Below are positions 1 through 12,778 of a stretch of 64,000 nucleotides of DNA, one piece after another. The notes under the pieces were generated by a model. It saw only the letters and a list, made by a program, of their open reading frames with translations. It ran no database searches and was not told the origin of the DNA. The DNA is from Clostridium sp. KNHs214. Its GTDB lineage: Bacteria > Bacillota > Clostridia > Clostridiales > Clostridiaceae. Location of the stretch: contig NZ_JQMW01000014.1 of the NCBI RefSeq assembly GCF_000744935.1, positions 124,001 through 188,000 on the forward strand, in the 5' to 3' direction. Positions within the stretch are counted from its first letter, which is position 1; each line of letters opens with the position of its first letter. The translations under genes and the position numbers were made by a program.

Positions 1-3000
1 TTACATCTCACATAGTTCCTATAAAACCCATACTACTATAAAAAAGATAGCGATGTTTACCATATTTACATCTCACATAGTTCCTATAAAACATTCCAGA
101 GGAAGAAAAACAAGAAGATATATACGAATTTACATCTCACATAGTTCCTATAAAACGCTAGAATGTGAAACTAAAGATATATTATATCAACATTTACATC
201 TCACATAGTTCCTATAAAACAAAAGAAAGTTAACCGTTGATATGACATTTTGCAGATTTACATCTCACATAGTTCCTATAAAACCTGTAAGCTCTGCATG
301 AGATAATTTTAAATCTAACACAATTTACATCTCACATAGTTCCTATAAAACAGGAATAAGTCTTAACAGTTACTGTAATAGAGAGAAATTTACATCTCAC
401 ATAGTTCCTATAAAACTATTTTAATGCTACTAAAGCATATCAAAAAGCATAATTTACATCTCACATAGTTCCTATAAAACGATACATCTGATTTCCTTTC
501 TAGTTTAATTAGTCTTATTTACATCTCACATAGTTCCTATAAAACGAAAAAGATTTGCATATAGACGTATCTTTTTTCTGTAATTTACATCTCACATAGT
601 TCCTATAAAACTCAAATACTTCACCTTTTTTATATTCTTTATCATAAATTTACATCTCACATAGTTCCTATAAAACCAGGAGCTGATGGTAGTAGTTCGC
701 CTTATCAAGAATGTATGTTTACATCTCACATAGTTCCTATAAAACGTTCACTAGACTCATTATCTTTTGATCTTTCAAGAAATTTACATCTCACATAGTT
801 CCTATAAAACTTAATTGTATCTTCATAATAATTTTTAAGTAATTTATTTACATCTCACATAGTTCCTATAAAACTTACATCATCTATATAAATATTTTGA
901 AGTTTATTGTTTATTTACATCTCACATAGTTCCTATAAAACATGTTATTAAAATTTAATTAAAATAGCTTGAACGGTATTTACATCTCACATAGTTCCTA
1001 TAAAACAAAGCCTACTCTAATATTAAAGGCTGATGATTTAATTTACATCTCACATAGTTCCTATAAAACTGATGGAGAGGTTTTCATAAAACAAACTCCA
1101 GCTGGATTTACATCTCACATAGTTCCTATAAAACGCTAATGTATTTTCTCTACATTCGATATCAAACTCATTTACATCTCACATAGTTCCTATAAAACGA
1201 ATTTTGGGAAGCTACACATAGTGAAATATATAAAATGATTTACATCTCACATAGTTCCTATAAAACTAGTTCCTAATTGGAATGGTGGCTGGGGTTGGTA
1301 CGGATTTACATCTCACATAGTTCCTATAAAACATGTATTACTTCTCCAATGCAAATAAGATTTCCTAAATTTACATCTCACATAGTTCCTATAAAACAGA
1401 TGATATTGATAGAGCATTTGAAGTTATAGAGAGATATTTACATCTCACATAGTTCCTATAAAACGGCAACTGCCCATTCTCACGTTCATATATGTCTTTA
1501 ATTTACATCTCACATAGTTCCTATAAAACTAAATCACCGGTACAATGTTTTTTAATATCTCTCTTAATTTACATCTCACATAGTTCCTATAAAACAGAGA
1601 ACTGCAGTGAATAAAATTTCAGAATTAATAATTTACATCTCACATAGTTCCTATAAAACAAGGGACATTGTTTTCATTAATAACATATTTATTTTCATTT
1701 ACATCTCACATAGTTCCTATAAAACGGGTTTCAAGTAGTTTCTGTATTCTAGGATTATCCAAATTTACATCTCACATAGTTCCTATAAAACATTGAATTT
1801 GTCTGTAATAGTTGTAGACAGTTCAAAATTTACATCTCACATAGTTCCTATAAAACATAGAAACAGTTTGTAGTTCAAAAATTTTAAATTTGAATTTACA
1901 TCTCACATAGTTCCTATAAAACTGTGTTGCTTGGTATGATTATAGTATACGATTAATGATTTACATCTCACATAGTTCCTATAAAACGGTTATAGGTTAT
2001 TAGAGTTTATTAATTATTGTTTTGAATTTACATCTCACATAGTTCCTATAAAACTGGATGCGTGGAAATGGATTGTAGAGAGTTTCTGGATTTACATCTC
2101 ACATAGTTCCTATAAAACATTAGATTTACTTTTAAGTCGTGCGACTTTCTTTAGTTATTTACATCTCACATAGTTCCTATAAAACGATTTTTAGGGTTGC
2201 ACATTTCTATGGAAAGATATCTAATTTACATCTCACATAGTTCCTATAAAACACTTTCTTTATATTTCTCTATAGATTCTATTGCTCATTTACATCTCAC
2301 ATAGTTCCTATAAAACGGTTATCCTTTATCTCGTTTATATCCTTTTCTCCTATTTACATCTCACATAGTTCCTATAAAACATAGTAAATAGTTGATAATA
2401 TTATTTATTTAATAATATGATTTACATCTCACATAGTTCCTATAAAACAATACTACTATTTTTATTTTTAGCATTATTAATCATATTTACATCTCACATA
2501 GTTCCTATAAAACGGATTGGATGCGTGGAAATGGATTGTAGAGAGTTTCTGGATTTACATCTCACATAGTTCCTATAAAACAGCACTAGCTTGAAAAGTT
2601 TAGAAATGCAAACTTTCCAAATTTACATCTCACATAGTTCCTATAAAACAAAGGAATTGTACGATTGCATAAATGTAAATGACTCAAATTTACATCTCAC
2701 ATAGTTCCTATAAAACTAAAACAACATTTAACATTATCGTCTGAATATACTGATTTACATCTCACATAGTTCCTATAAAACAAAATAATATTGGACGAGG
2801 TGGCATTCAGAGAAAATAATTTACATCTCACATAGTTCCTATAAAACTGGAGTGGAATTACCCACTCCATCTGATTATATTGCATTTACATCTCACATAG
2901 TTCCTATAAAACTTTGGTTCTGCGGTTGCTTGCATTGCAGATATAGCAAAATTTACATCTCACATAGTTCCTATAAAACAGACAAATTCAATCCTTCATT

Positions 3001-6000
3001 ATCAGATAATTCTCTATTTACATCTCACATAGTTCCTATAAAACTGAGATTAAAGAAATGAAAGACTTTGATAAGAAATAATTTACATCTCACATAGTTC
3101 CTATAAAACAAGAATAAAACAGGGTTATGAAGAAAAGATTAAACAATTTACATCTCACATAGTTCCTATAAAACGACTTAAGGAAATTTAAGAATGTTAA
3201 GCAGTGCAGATTTACATCTCACATAGTTCCTATAAAACTGTATAGCATTATAAGAGTTATTTAATACTTGTTATAATTTACATCTCACATAGTTCCTATA
3301 AAACAAAAATGAAACTACTACATTAAGTAATCCTTCAAGTATTTACATCTCACATAGTTCCTATAAAACGTAATAAATTTTGGAATTTTGATTATTATCG
3401 GAAATTATTTACATCTCACATAGTTCCTATAAAACGGGTTAAACAATGTTAAAATTAAAAAATACTTATTTATTTACATCTCACATAGTTCCTATAAAAC
3501 ATACTGACGAAATTATAAAATTAATGACACCACGTAGATTTACATCTCACATAGTTCCTATAAAACATTCATTGGAAGCTAAAGATATAATGTTTAAATT
3601 CAATTTACATCTCACATAGTTCCTATAAAACAAAGGAATTGTACGATTGCATAAATGTAAATGACTCAAATTTACATCTCACATAGTTCCTATAAAACTA
3701 AAACAACATTTAACATTATCGTCTGAATATACTGATTTACATCTCACATAGTTCCTATAAAACAAAATAATATTGGACGAGGTGGCATTCAGAGAAAATA
3801 ATTTACATCTCACATAGTTCCTATAAAACTGGAGTGGAATTACCCACTCCATCTGATTATATTGCATTTACATCTCACATAGTTCCTATAAAACTTTGGT
3901 TCTGCGGTTGCTTGCATTGCAGATATAGCAAAATTTACATCTCACATAGTTCCTATAAAACAGACAAATTCAATCCTTCATTATCAGATAATTCTCTATT
4001 TACATCTCACATAGTTCCTATAAAACTGAGATTAAAGAAATGAAAGACTTTGATAAGAAATAATTTACATCTCACATAGTTCCTATAAAACAAGAATAAA
4101 ACAGGGTTATGAAGAAAAGATTAAACAATTTACATCTCACATAGTTCCTATAAAACGACTTAAGGAAATTTAAGAATGTTAAGCAGTGCAGATTTACATC
4201 TCACATAGTTCCTATAAAACTGTATAGCATTATAAGAGTTATTTAATACTTGTTATAATTTACATCTCACATAGTTCCTATAAAACAAAAATGAAACTAC
4301 TACATTAAGTAATCCTTCAAGTATTTACATCTCACATAGTTCCTATAAAACGTAATAAATTTTGGAATTTTGATTATTATCGGAAATTATTTACATCTCA
4401 CATAGTTCCTATAAAACATACCCATGTTTTTGTGCGTTAAGGGGGTGAAAAAAATTTACATCTCACATAGTTCCTATAAAACGGGTTAAACAATGTTAAA
4501 ATTAAAAAATACTTATTTATTTACATCTCACATAGTTCCTATAAAACATACTGACGAAATTATAAAATTAATGACACCACGTAGATTTACATCTCACATA
4601 GTTCCTATAAAACATTCATTGGAAGCTAAAGATATAATGTTTAAATTCAATTTACATCTCACATAGTTCCTATAAAACTTACAATTAGTTCATCCGGATA
4701 TTGTTCAAATGTAACATTTACATCTCACATAGTTCCTATAAAACTTTCTTTTTCCTCTTCCAAGTGTTTTTCCCAACATTCATTTACATCTCACATAGTT
4801 CCTATAAAACCAAAATAAAGCTGATGCGCTTAAATTACTTCGAAGCAAATTTACATCTCACATAGTTCCTATAAAACAATGGGTTAGACGGTCCACAAGT
4901 TTGTTTATAAGGGATGATTTACATCTCACATAGTTCCTATAAAACTTACTTCCGTACTTGTCAAATAAATTTTATCGTAATTGATTTACATCTTACATAG
5001 TTCCTATAAAACGAATCCGAAATTGATTAAAAACTACAATTAAATTTAATTTACATCTCACATAGTTCCTATAAAACGTGGCGCCTATACTTGTGGCGAA
5101 GGAGGGATATAAATTTACATCTCACATAGTTCCTATAAAACTTTGGTGCATGGTACCGTAGATAATTTCTATTATTGATTTACATCTCACATAGTTCCTA
5201 TAAAACTAAAGATATGAAGTGATAAACTTTTGTTGTTCACGCACATTTACATCTCACATAGTTCCTATAAAACGGCTTACTTGTACTGTTCTTTCGTCTA
5301 GGTTTCCATACTATTTACATCTCACATAGTTCCTATAAAACGGTTAAACGATAAAACAAAAGAAATGAGGTGAAGTTTATTTACATCTCACATAGTTCCT
5401 ATAAAACGATAATAATAGTTTTAAGTCTGCACTAGGAATTAAAAATTTACATCTCACATAGTTCCTATAAAACCATTTCCGCCCGTATTAACACTAAATA
5501 TCTCCCTATACTTATTTACATCTCACATAGTTCCTATAAAACCCATCTATATCCTTAGTTCCACCTTGTAATATACCGTAATTTACATCTCACATAGTTC
5601 CTATAAAACTATCAACTTTCCCAGTTACAATTAACTTTTTATTAAAATTTACATCTCACATAGTTCCTATAAAACGTAATATATAAGCTTTAGAGAGCGT
5701 ATAAGTGTGTTTATTTACATCTCACATAGTTCCTATAAAACGGTAAAATTAAAAAAGTTAATCATGATTTTTATGAATAATTTACATCTCACATAGTTCC
5801 TATAAAACTTGACACCATGATGATAGTATGGTATCTTAATTATATTTACATCTCACATAGTTCCTATAAAACACAGTACGAGGATGATAAGCTTGTAAGT
5901 ATTAATCTCTATTTACATCTCACATAGTTCCTATAAAACAAAATGCTACACAGTTAGAAACTTTAAAGAAATCCACATTTACATCTCACATAGTTCCTAT

Positions 6001-9000
6001 AAAACTTGAGTATAGGTAGAGCAGTTGTAGGTGGAGCATTGGCATTTACATCTCACATAGTTCCTATAAAACTAGAAAATTTAAGCAAACCAACTGGAAA
6101 TAAAGCTAATTTACATCTCACATAGTTCCTATAAAACTTCTAATAAAGCTAAAACACTAAAAGATATACAAAATAAATTTACATCTCACATAGTTCCTAT
6201 AAAACTTTTTTGCATAATAAAAAGAACGTTGACGATAACAATTTACATCTCACATAGTTCCTATAAAACCAGCAGTGCCACAATAAAGAACACAATAGAT
6301 TTCAATTTACATCTCACATAGTTCCTATAAAACAATCAATAAAACAAAAGTATAATGATAATTTAGAATATTTACATCTCACATAGTTCCTATAAAACAA
6401 AAAGGTTCATAATTATGACTCAGATGAATGTTGATTTACATCTCACATAGTTCCTATAAAACTGCAGCTTCTGTTCTTTTTTGCAGTCCAGGATTAGTAT
6501 TTACATCTCACATAGTTCCTATAAAACTTAGCTAAGGCTGGATACGCTGAAGCTGGACAATCTTATTTACATCTCACATAGTTCCTATAAAACTTTGAAA
6601 GGGGGTGAAATTTATGAATTCTTTCAAATGTCATTTACATCTCACATAGTTCCTATAAAACAATACATCGCCAACACTTTTCCCGCTCTTAATTAATTCT
6701 ATTTACATCTCACATAGTTCCTATAAAACCAAGTATCAGCTTCAGGAATGCAAATAAGATATATATTTACATCTCACATAGTTCCTATAAAACTAAAGAT
6801 AAGTTTTGTGCTAATTGTAAGAAAGTTTTGCATTTACATCTCACATAGTTCCTATAAAACGTATTTATTTTTATAACTTTATTATCTTTAAAAACATAAT
6901 TTACATCTCACATAGTTCCTATAAAACTTTTCCCTTATTAGCTTTAAAAAGTATTGCAACTTCATTTACATCTCACATAGTTCCTATAAAACCAAATGTT
7001 TTAATTCTTTTATAGTCATATTAGTATATTTACATCTCACATAGTTCCTATAAAACGCATAGTATTATAAGAGTTATTTAATACTTAATATATAATTTAC
7101 ATCTCACATAGTTCCTATAAAACTTCCGCCTGTTATATCCGTTTCATTCTGCCCAATTTTATTTACATCTCACATAGTTCCTATAAAACTCGCTTGACAT
7201 TTCTTTGAAAAGTTCTTCATTTCCTGTATTTACATCTCACATAGTTCCTATAAAACAAAAAAACCAAACATGGAATATGCGAATTAAAAACAGATTTACA
7301 TCTCACATAGTTCCTATAAAACTACAAAAACTGTAGTAGCTGAATATGTAGAAAATAAATTTACATCTCACATAGTTCCTATAAAACATAATGTGAATTG
7401 ATTTGAGTTATAATATACGGTATATATTTACATCTCACATAGTTCCTATAAAACGGAGCTTATGAAAGTAATGATTATGAAATGTTCAAGGAATTTACAT
7501 CTCACATAGTTCCTATAAAACAGCCTATAACCATAACATTAAATTTGATTTAGTGGTATTTACATCTCACATAGTTCCTATAAAACTAGTAAATGAAGAC
7601 AATTTTGCTACTGTATATTCAAAAGAATTTACATCTCACATAGTTCCTATAAAACATAAAGAATCCCGACGCTGGATATGTCGGTGATAATTTATTTACA
7701 TCTCACATAGTTCCTATAAAACGTTTTTTTTGTGCGTTTACAATGTTCTTAGCATTTGCATTTACATCTCACATAGTTCCTATAAAACGTTTTAGAAGTA
7801 AATGAAGTTATAGGGCTTAATGCATTTACATCTCACATAGTTCCTATAAAACGATATAGAGATAAATAATTAAATTGATGGATGTAATTTACATCTCACA
7901 TAGTTCCTATAAAACCATTAGAGAAATGTTTATATATGTTAGATTTACAAATTTACATCTCACATAGTTCCTATAAAACGTGGTAGGATTATATTCTTTT
8001 AGACTTTATTCCAAAATTTACATCTCACATAGTTCCTATAAAACGTTAATACAGTATTAAATAAACCATTAGTTCCAGTATATTTACATCTCACATAGTT
8101 CCTATAAAACTTTTATATAATCCATATAATATTTTACTTTTAGCACAATTTACATCTCACATAGTTCCTATAAAACATTCCTCATTCTCAACATTACTAC
8201 TATTCTTTGTAAGTATTTACATCTCACATAGTTCCTATAAAACTTTTATACGATGATGGGGAAATATTATAGTAGCACATTTACATCTCACATAGTTCCT
8301 ATAAAACCTAGAATCTAGTTTAATTGTTTCTGGTGACATATTGAATATTTACATCTCACATAGTTCCTATAAAACTTGAAGAACTAAATCGGGTTAGGCA
8401 AATAGAAACTTAATTTACATCTCACATAGTTCCTATAAAACCTTGGACAGTACACGCCCAATGAATTCGGTATAGATGCATTTACATCTCACATAGTTCC
8501 TATAAAACTCCAATTAGTAGAAATGAAAAAGATTTATTTTCACAAATTTACATCTCACATAGTTCCTATAAAACTGTCCAAGGGTTATGAATCATCATCA
8601 TTGTATTTTTATTTACATCTCACATAGTTCCTATAAAACTCTATAGTTGCAGGCTCATATTTTTCTTTTGTAGCTATTTACATCTCACATAGTTCCTATA
8701 AAACACTGTACTAGGTGGTATAGGTGTTGGAGATGCTAATCGATTTACATCTCACATAGTTCCTATAAAACACTGTATCACCACTAGCAATATCTCTAAC
8801 ACCATTATTTACATCTCACATAGTTCCTATAAAACTTTATTATTATCGTGATAAAATACTTCCTATTATTGATTTACATCTCACATAGTTCCTATAAAAC
8901 ATTATCTTCTTGTAATCTCTTGTTGAAGTCTGCACGTATATTTACATCTCACATAGTTCCTATAAAACAATAAAAGATAGAAAGGAAAATAAAATAAAGT

Positions 9001-10796
9001 TAAAATTTACATCTCACATAGTTCCTATAAAACTACCAACAACATGAAGACAATACAATTAGCAAAAAGATTTACATCTCACATAGTTCCTATAAAACGT
9101 AAAGCAAAGTTATTAAAAGAGATGATAATAAAATTTACATCTCACATAGTTCCTATAAAACTTATTATTTATAACATATGTTGTCTTGCCTGCTCCATTT
9201 ACATCTCACATAGTTCCTATAAAACAGTTTACGCTTTTAGGTTCAAACTCTAGTATGACTTATTTACATCTCACATAGTTCCTATAAAACGATTGAGGAT
9301 CTATATAAGTTACTGTAAAAAATACTATTTACATCTCACATAGTTCCTATAAAACGAATTTAGTTTTATAGCCTAGAGAATTTAAATAATATTTACATCT
9401 CACATAGTTCCTATAAAACTTACTGCCACAAAAGTCACAAACATCAACTATTTTTGCATTTACATCTCACATAGTTCCTATAAAACCCTTTCATATTTGC
9501 CACGATTAGTTTATCCAACTCCATTTACATCTCACATAGTTCCTATAAAACTAGCGGTGAGATTAATAATCAAAGGTTCTGTAAGTTGATTTACATCTCA
9601 CATAGTTCCTATAAAACTCAAGGCATAGGAATTGTAGCACAACAACAAAATACATTTACATCTCACATAGTTCCTATAAAACGACAAGCTAAATTATATT
9701 ACAATGATGTTTATATTATTTACATCTCACATAGTTCCTATAAAACTTCTAAAGTATATAACATTGTAGCGGAAGAGGAATTATTTACATCTCACATAGT
9801 TCCTATAAAACAAAGTTACTAGGAAAAATCTTAAAGGAATATTCTTATTTACATCTCACATAGTTCCTATAAAACGAACCTTCCCATCCTTCAGGCACAA
9901 TTTCAAATTCATTTACATCTCACATAGTTCCTATAAAACTGGAGACATGAAAGAGATAATAGAATTAAAATATTTTCGATTTACATCTCACATAGTTCCT
10001 ATAAAACATAAGGCTCTGTGATGCAACACAGAGCCTTAAAAAAACATTTACATCTCACATAGTTCCTATAAAACTCACCACTAACGCTGAAATGCGGTAA
10101 TTTTATATGATTTACATCTCACATAGTTCCTATAAAACTTAACTTAGTAAGTTTCTTATCATTTGCAACCTTGTGATTTACATCTCACATAGTTCCTATA
10201 AAACTAGTTAAGAGATTTATTTCTAACATTTCCACCTTCAAAATTTACATCTCACATAGTTCCTATAAAACGAAAAGGTATTTTCTTTTAGAAGTAATTT
10301 TATATTATTTACATCTCACATAGTTCCTATAAAACGACTTGGTAATAACGTAATACTTAAGACAACATAGAAATTTACATCTCACATAGTTCCTATAAAA
10401 CTAGGTAGAAAACTGCCACTATTTAGTCCTCTACCTAATTTACATCTCACATAGTTCCTATAAAACATTTTTCTTCTCCTTCCTCATACTTCTCTCCACA
10501 ATAATTTACATCTCACATAGTTCCTATAAAACCGTTATCTCTCTGTCTTTCCATTCCTCATTTTTGAATTTACATCTCACATAGTTCCTATAAAACTTGA
10601 AACGGTTAGAAAAAATTATTCTAAAGTTCCAAAATTTACATCTCACATAGTTCCTATAAAACCATTTTGCGGTTACATTTTCTAGACAATATTTATCCAT
10701 ATTTACATCTCACATAGTTCCTATAAAACAAGAGTAGACTATAAATCTACTCTTAACCTTGTGTTGTATTTACATCTCACATAGTTCCTATAAAAC
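1..10796 (-). CRISPR. Giant type I-B CRISPR array, about 165 repeats
   Basis: A 29-bp repeat recurs with a mean period of about 65.7 bp. On the minus strand it begins GTTTTATAGGAACTATG and ends GAGATGTAAAT, the form usual for clostridial type I-B systems. Spacers are about 34-39 bp. I counted about 165 repeats and 164 spacers by hand. The first repeat is cut by the window edge and repeats there are still perfect, so the array continues to the left. The leader and cas2 lie on the right, so transcription is leftward and the newest spacers are at the right end. Only one repeat variant was noticed, a C-to-T change near 4993. A block of 15 spacers is tandemly duplicated between 2620 and 4649. Long frames reading through the array are artefacts. 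Confidence 0.99.
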
Positions 10797-10987
10797 CCAT
10801 TTTTTTAAAACACCTCAATCCATTGATACATCTAGGTTTTAGCAATTACTGTTTGCCCTTAAAATGTATCAAATTGCAGTATACCTTCAATAGTGTATTT
10901 CCTTATTCTTGAATAACATCATCAACACTAGTTGTATCAAGGGCTTAGCAACTCTCCCTTTAGAATTAGGTTTACTGCAAAGTTTAT
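10797..10987 (-). promoter_or_regulatory. CRISPR leader
   Basis: This 191-bp AT-rich gap lies between the cas2 stop codon and the first repeat of the array, with no open frame. Position and orientation fit the leader that drives pre-crRNA transcription and guides spacer integration. It holds an inverted repeat, TTGATACAT near 10,868-10,876 (plus-strand ATGTATCAA side) and its complement near 10,829-10,837, separated by about 30 bases. The segment next to the first repeat reads TTGAGGTGTTTTAAAAAAA on the minus strand. No convincing -10/-35 pair could be fixed by eye. Confidence 0.7.
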
Positions 10988-11251
10988 TTATAAAAACATT
11001 TCATCAAAACTTTTTTCTTGTCCTATTACATTCTTCGTAATATTTTTATCAACATTTACCTTGTATACATAAATAGAATCAGAATTTTTATTTACAAACC
11101 TACTAATTTCACTTAAACATTTATGAAGTTTCCCTTCAGTAATTTTTCCTTCAAAAACAGAGTTTTGTGTCCAAATTAAATACTTCTTTAAAATTTTTCT
11201 AACTCTATTTATTCTTTTCTCCTCTATATCATAAGTAATTATGACGAACAT
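10988..11251 (-). CDS. cas2: CRISPR-associated endonuclease Cas2
   Basis: The 87-residue protein matches the usual Cas2 length and has the conserved start MFVIITYDIEEKRINRVRK, with the family's Asp at residue 8. Cas2 is the ferredoxin-fold dimer that bridges two Cas1 dimers in the spacer-integration complex. It is the last gene of the cas operon. Its ATG follows the cas1 stop codon after a single base, so the two are probably translationally coupled, which fits the 1:2 complex they form. The CRISPR leader starts right after its stop codon. Confidence 0.95.
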   Translation of the reverse strand: MFVIITYDIEEKRINRVRKILKKYLIWTQNSVFEGKITEGKLHKCLSEISRFVNKNSDSIYVYKVNVDKNITKNVIGQEKSFDEMFL

Positions 11252-11252
11252 A

Positions 11253-12233
11253 CTACCACCACGCCTTCAAAGGTTTATATACTTCATCCTCTAAAAAATA
11301 CTTTATTAATTTATAACACTCCAGCCTTATGAAAGTCCTATATGATACCTTTCGCTTTAATTGTCTATGTTTTATGGTTGTACTTAATTTCTTCTCGTAT
11401 TCTGATATAAACTTTTTCTTTCCACTTTCATTTAAAAAACAAATTCCCTCTTCTATATCAAAATCCTTTTTAGCAATAATTCTATTATTAATAATGCTAA
11501 ATATAATTGGGTCTACTATTAGCGGCTTAAATATTTCTGCCAAATCCAAACTTAAAGAAAATCTTTTAGTAGAAGGCTCATGCAAATAGCTTATAGTAGG
11601 ATCTAACTGTGTTTTGTATATTTCCCCTAGTACCGTAGTATACATCATACTATTTCCAAAAGACATCAATGCATTCACTGGATCTGTTGGCGGTCTTTTC
11701 TCCCTTTTTCCCATTTCAAATCCATTCTTTAAAATAGTATTAAAAGATTCATAATATGCAGCACGCATTCTTCCCTCCGCTCCCATTAATTCATCGATTC
11801 TTTGTGATTTTATAACATTTTCTCTTTCCTTTTCTATTTTATTTATAATTTCTTCATCTACTTCGTATCTCCTTATATTCCTTAATATATGATGTGCCGC
11901 ACTATCTATAAAACTTTGTGCTAAAAACATTCTTCTCATATAATCAGAATAATGTTTTGCCTGTTTAACTAACAAGAATCCTGAAACATTTTTCTTTCTA
12001 GGATAATAGGTGCCACAATAATATCCATAATAATTATAAAAGTTAAGCATTAATCCGTACTGAGCTAAATAATTTAAAAACTTACTATTTAGATCCACCT
12101 CACCAAAAAAATGCAATTTATCTATTTGTTCTATAGGTAACGGTCTTTTCTTTTCTTCACTGTTTATAAAATATACAGTATTATCCTTTCTCTTTATTCT
12201 TCCATTGCTGAATATATAATAATCTTTTCCCAT
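11253..12233 (-). CDS. cas1: CRISPR-associated integrase Cas1 (type I-B)
   Basis: About 326 residues, normal for Cas1, the metal-dependent integrase that inserts new spacers at the leader end. Visible family features are the N-terminal beta domain (from MGKDYYIFSNGRI), the helical domain with GAEGRMRAAYY carrying the catalytic Glu, and YLHEPSTKRFSLSLDLAE carrying the His and downstream acidic residue. I chose the ATG at 12,233 because a GGAGGAATAAAG ribosome binding site directly precedes it. A longer frame reaches 12,257 inside cas4 but lacks such a site. It follows the cas4 stop by two bases, consistent with Cas4-Cas1-Cas2 working together in PAM-dependent acquisition. Confidence 0.95.
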   Translation of the reverse strand: MGKDYYIFSNGRIKRKDNTVYFINSEEKKRPLPIEQIDKLHFFGEVDLNSKFLNYLAQYGLMLNFYNYYGYYCGTYYPRKKNVSGFLLVKQAKHYSDYMRRMFLAQSFIDSAAHHILRNIRRYEVDEEIINKIEKERENVIKSQRIDELMGAEGRMRAAYYESFNTILKNGFEMGKREKRPPTDPVNALMSFGNSMMYTTVLGEIYKTQLDPTISYLHEPSTKRFSLSLDLAEIFKPLIVDPIIFSIINNRIIAKKDFDIEEGICFLNESGKKKFISEYEKKLSTTIKHRQLKRKVSYRTFIRLECYKLIKYFLEDEVYKPLKAWW

Positions 12234-12235
12234 CT

Positions 12236-12751
12236 TTATTCCTCCCTTGCAAAACAAAATTCATAATATGCACATTTGGTACAATAAGGTAACCTTTTTA
12301 ACTTAGGAGGCACTTCAGATTGAACTATATTTTTTATGTCTATTAAAACTTCCTTTATTTTTTCTTCCATTTCCTCAGTTAGTTCAATTTCTTCCTGTTT
12401 CTTTTCTTTTACATAATTTAATAAACCTTTTTTATTTATTCCTAACTGTTTAAGATAAAATAAATAATATATCAATTGCATCTTATCAGATAGAGGCATT
12501 TTACTACTTATCTTAATTTCTCTTACATATTCTCCGTCCAATATATCAACTCTTAGTAAATCATCTATAAGTCTTTCTCTTTTTTTCATTCTTGGATAAG
12601 CATCTTCATGTATTAACTTTCCACTAAGAACTCTATCACTATTATCCTCCATAGATATCCCTTTAGAAAATAACCAAAGTTTTCTTTTGCATATAAAGTA
12701 ATAGTTAACTTTAGTTCCTTGAGTTTTAAATTTATCTAGTTGGAATTCCAT
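12236..12751 (-). CDS. cas4: CRISPR-associated exonuclease Cas4
   Basis: The 171-residue protein has the Cas4 layout. A first Cys lies in YFICKRKLWLF near residue 22 and a C-terminal CTKCAYYEFC supplies the remaining three, together forming the iron-sulfur cluster site. Between them is a RecB-family nuclease core with DILDG and VREIKISSKM (acidic residues and Lys). Cas4 trims prespacers and selects those with a proper PAM. It lies 27 bp after cas3 and directly before cas1, as in most type I-B operons. Length and all four cysteines look intact. Confidence 0.93.
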   Translation of the reverse strand: MEFQLDKFKTQGTKVNYYFICKRKLWLFSKGISMEDNSDRVLSGKLIHEDAYPRMKKRERLIDDLLRVDILDGEYVREIKISSKMPLSDKMQLIYYLFYLKQLGINKKGLLNYVKEKKQEEIELTEEMEEKIKEVLIDIKNIVQSEVPPKLKRLPYCTKCAYYEFCFAREE

Positions 12752-12778
12752 GATATCACCCTATTCATTTTTTAATAT

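Noticed and set aside
2697-4043. Identical open frames of 62 and 69 codons in two copies inside the array
   Set aside because: They run through repeats and spacers; the identity comes from the duplicated spacer block. No ribosome binding site or coding pattern.
9044-9822. Frames of 69 and 78 codons with a repeated peptide motif
   Set aside because: The repeated peptide is just the CRISPR repeat translated; not genes.
10008-10045. Working terminator inside the array (spacer with AAGGCTCTGTG hairpin)
   Set aside because: In the direction of array transcription the T-run precedes the stem instead of following it, so it should not stop the pre-crRNA.
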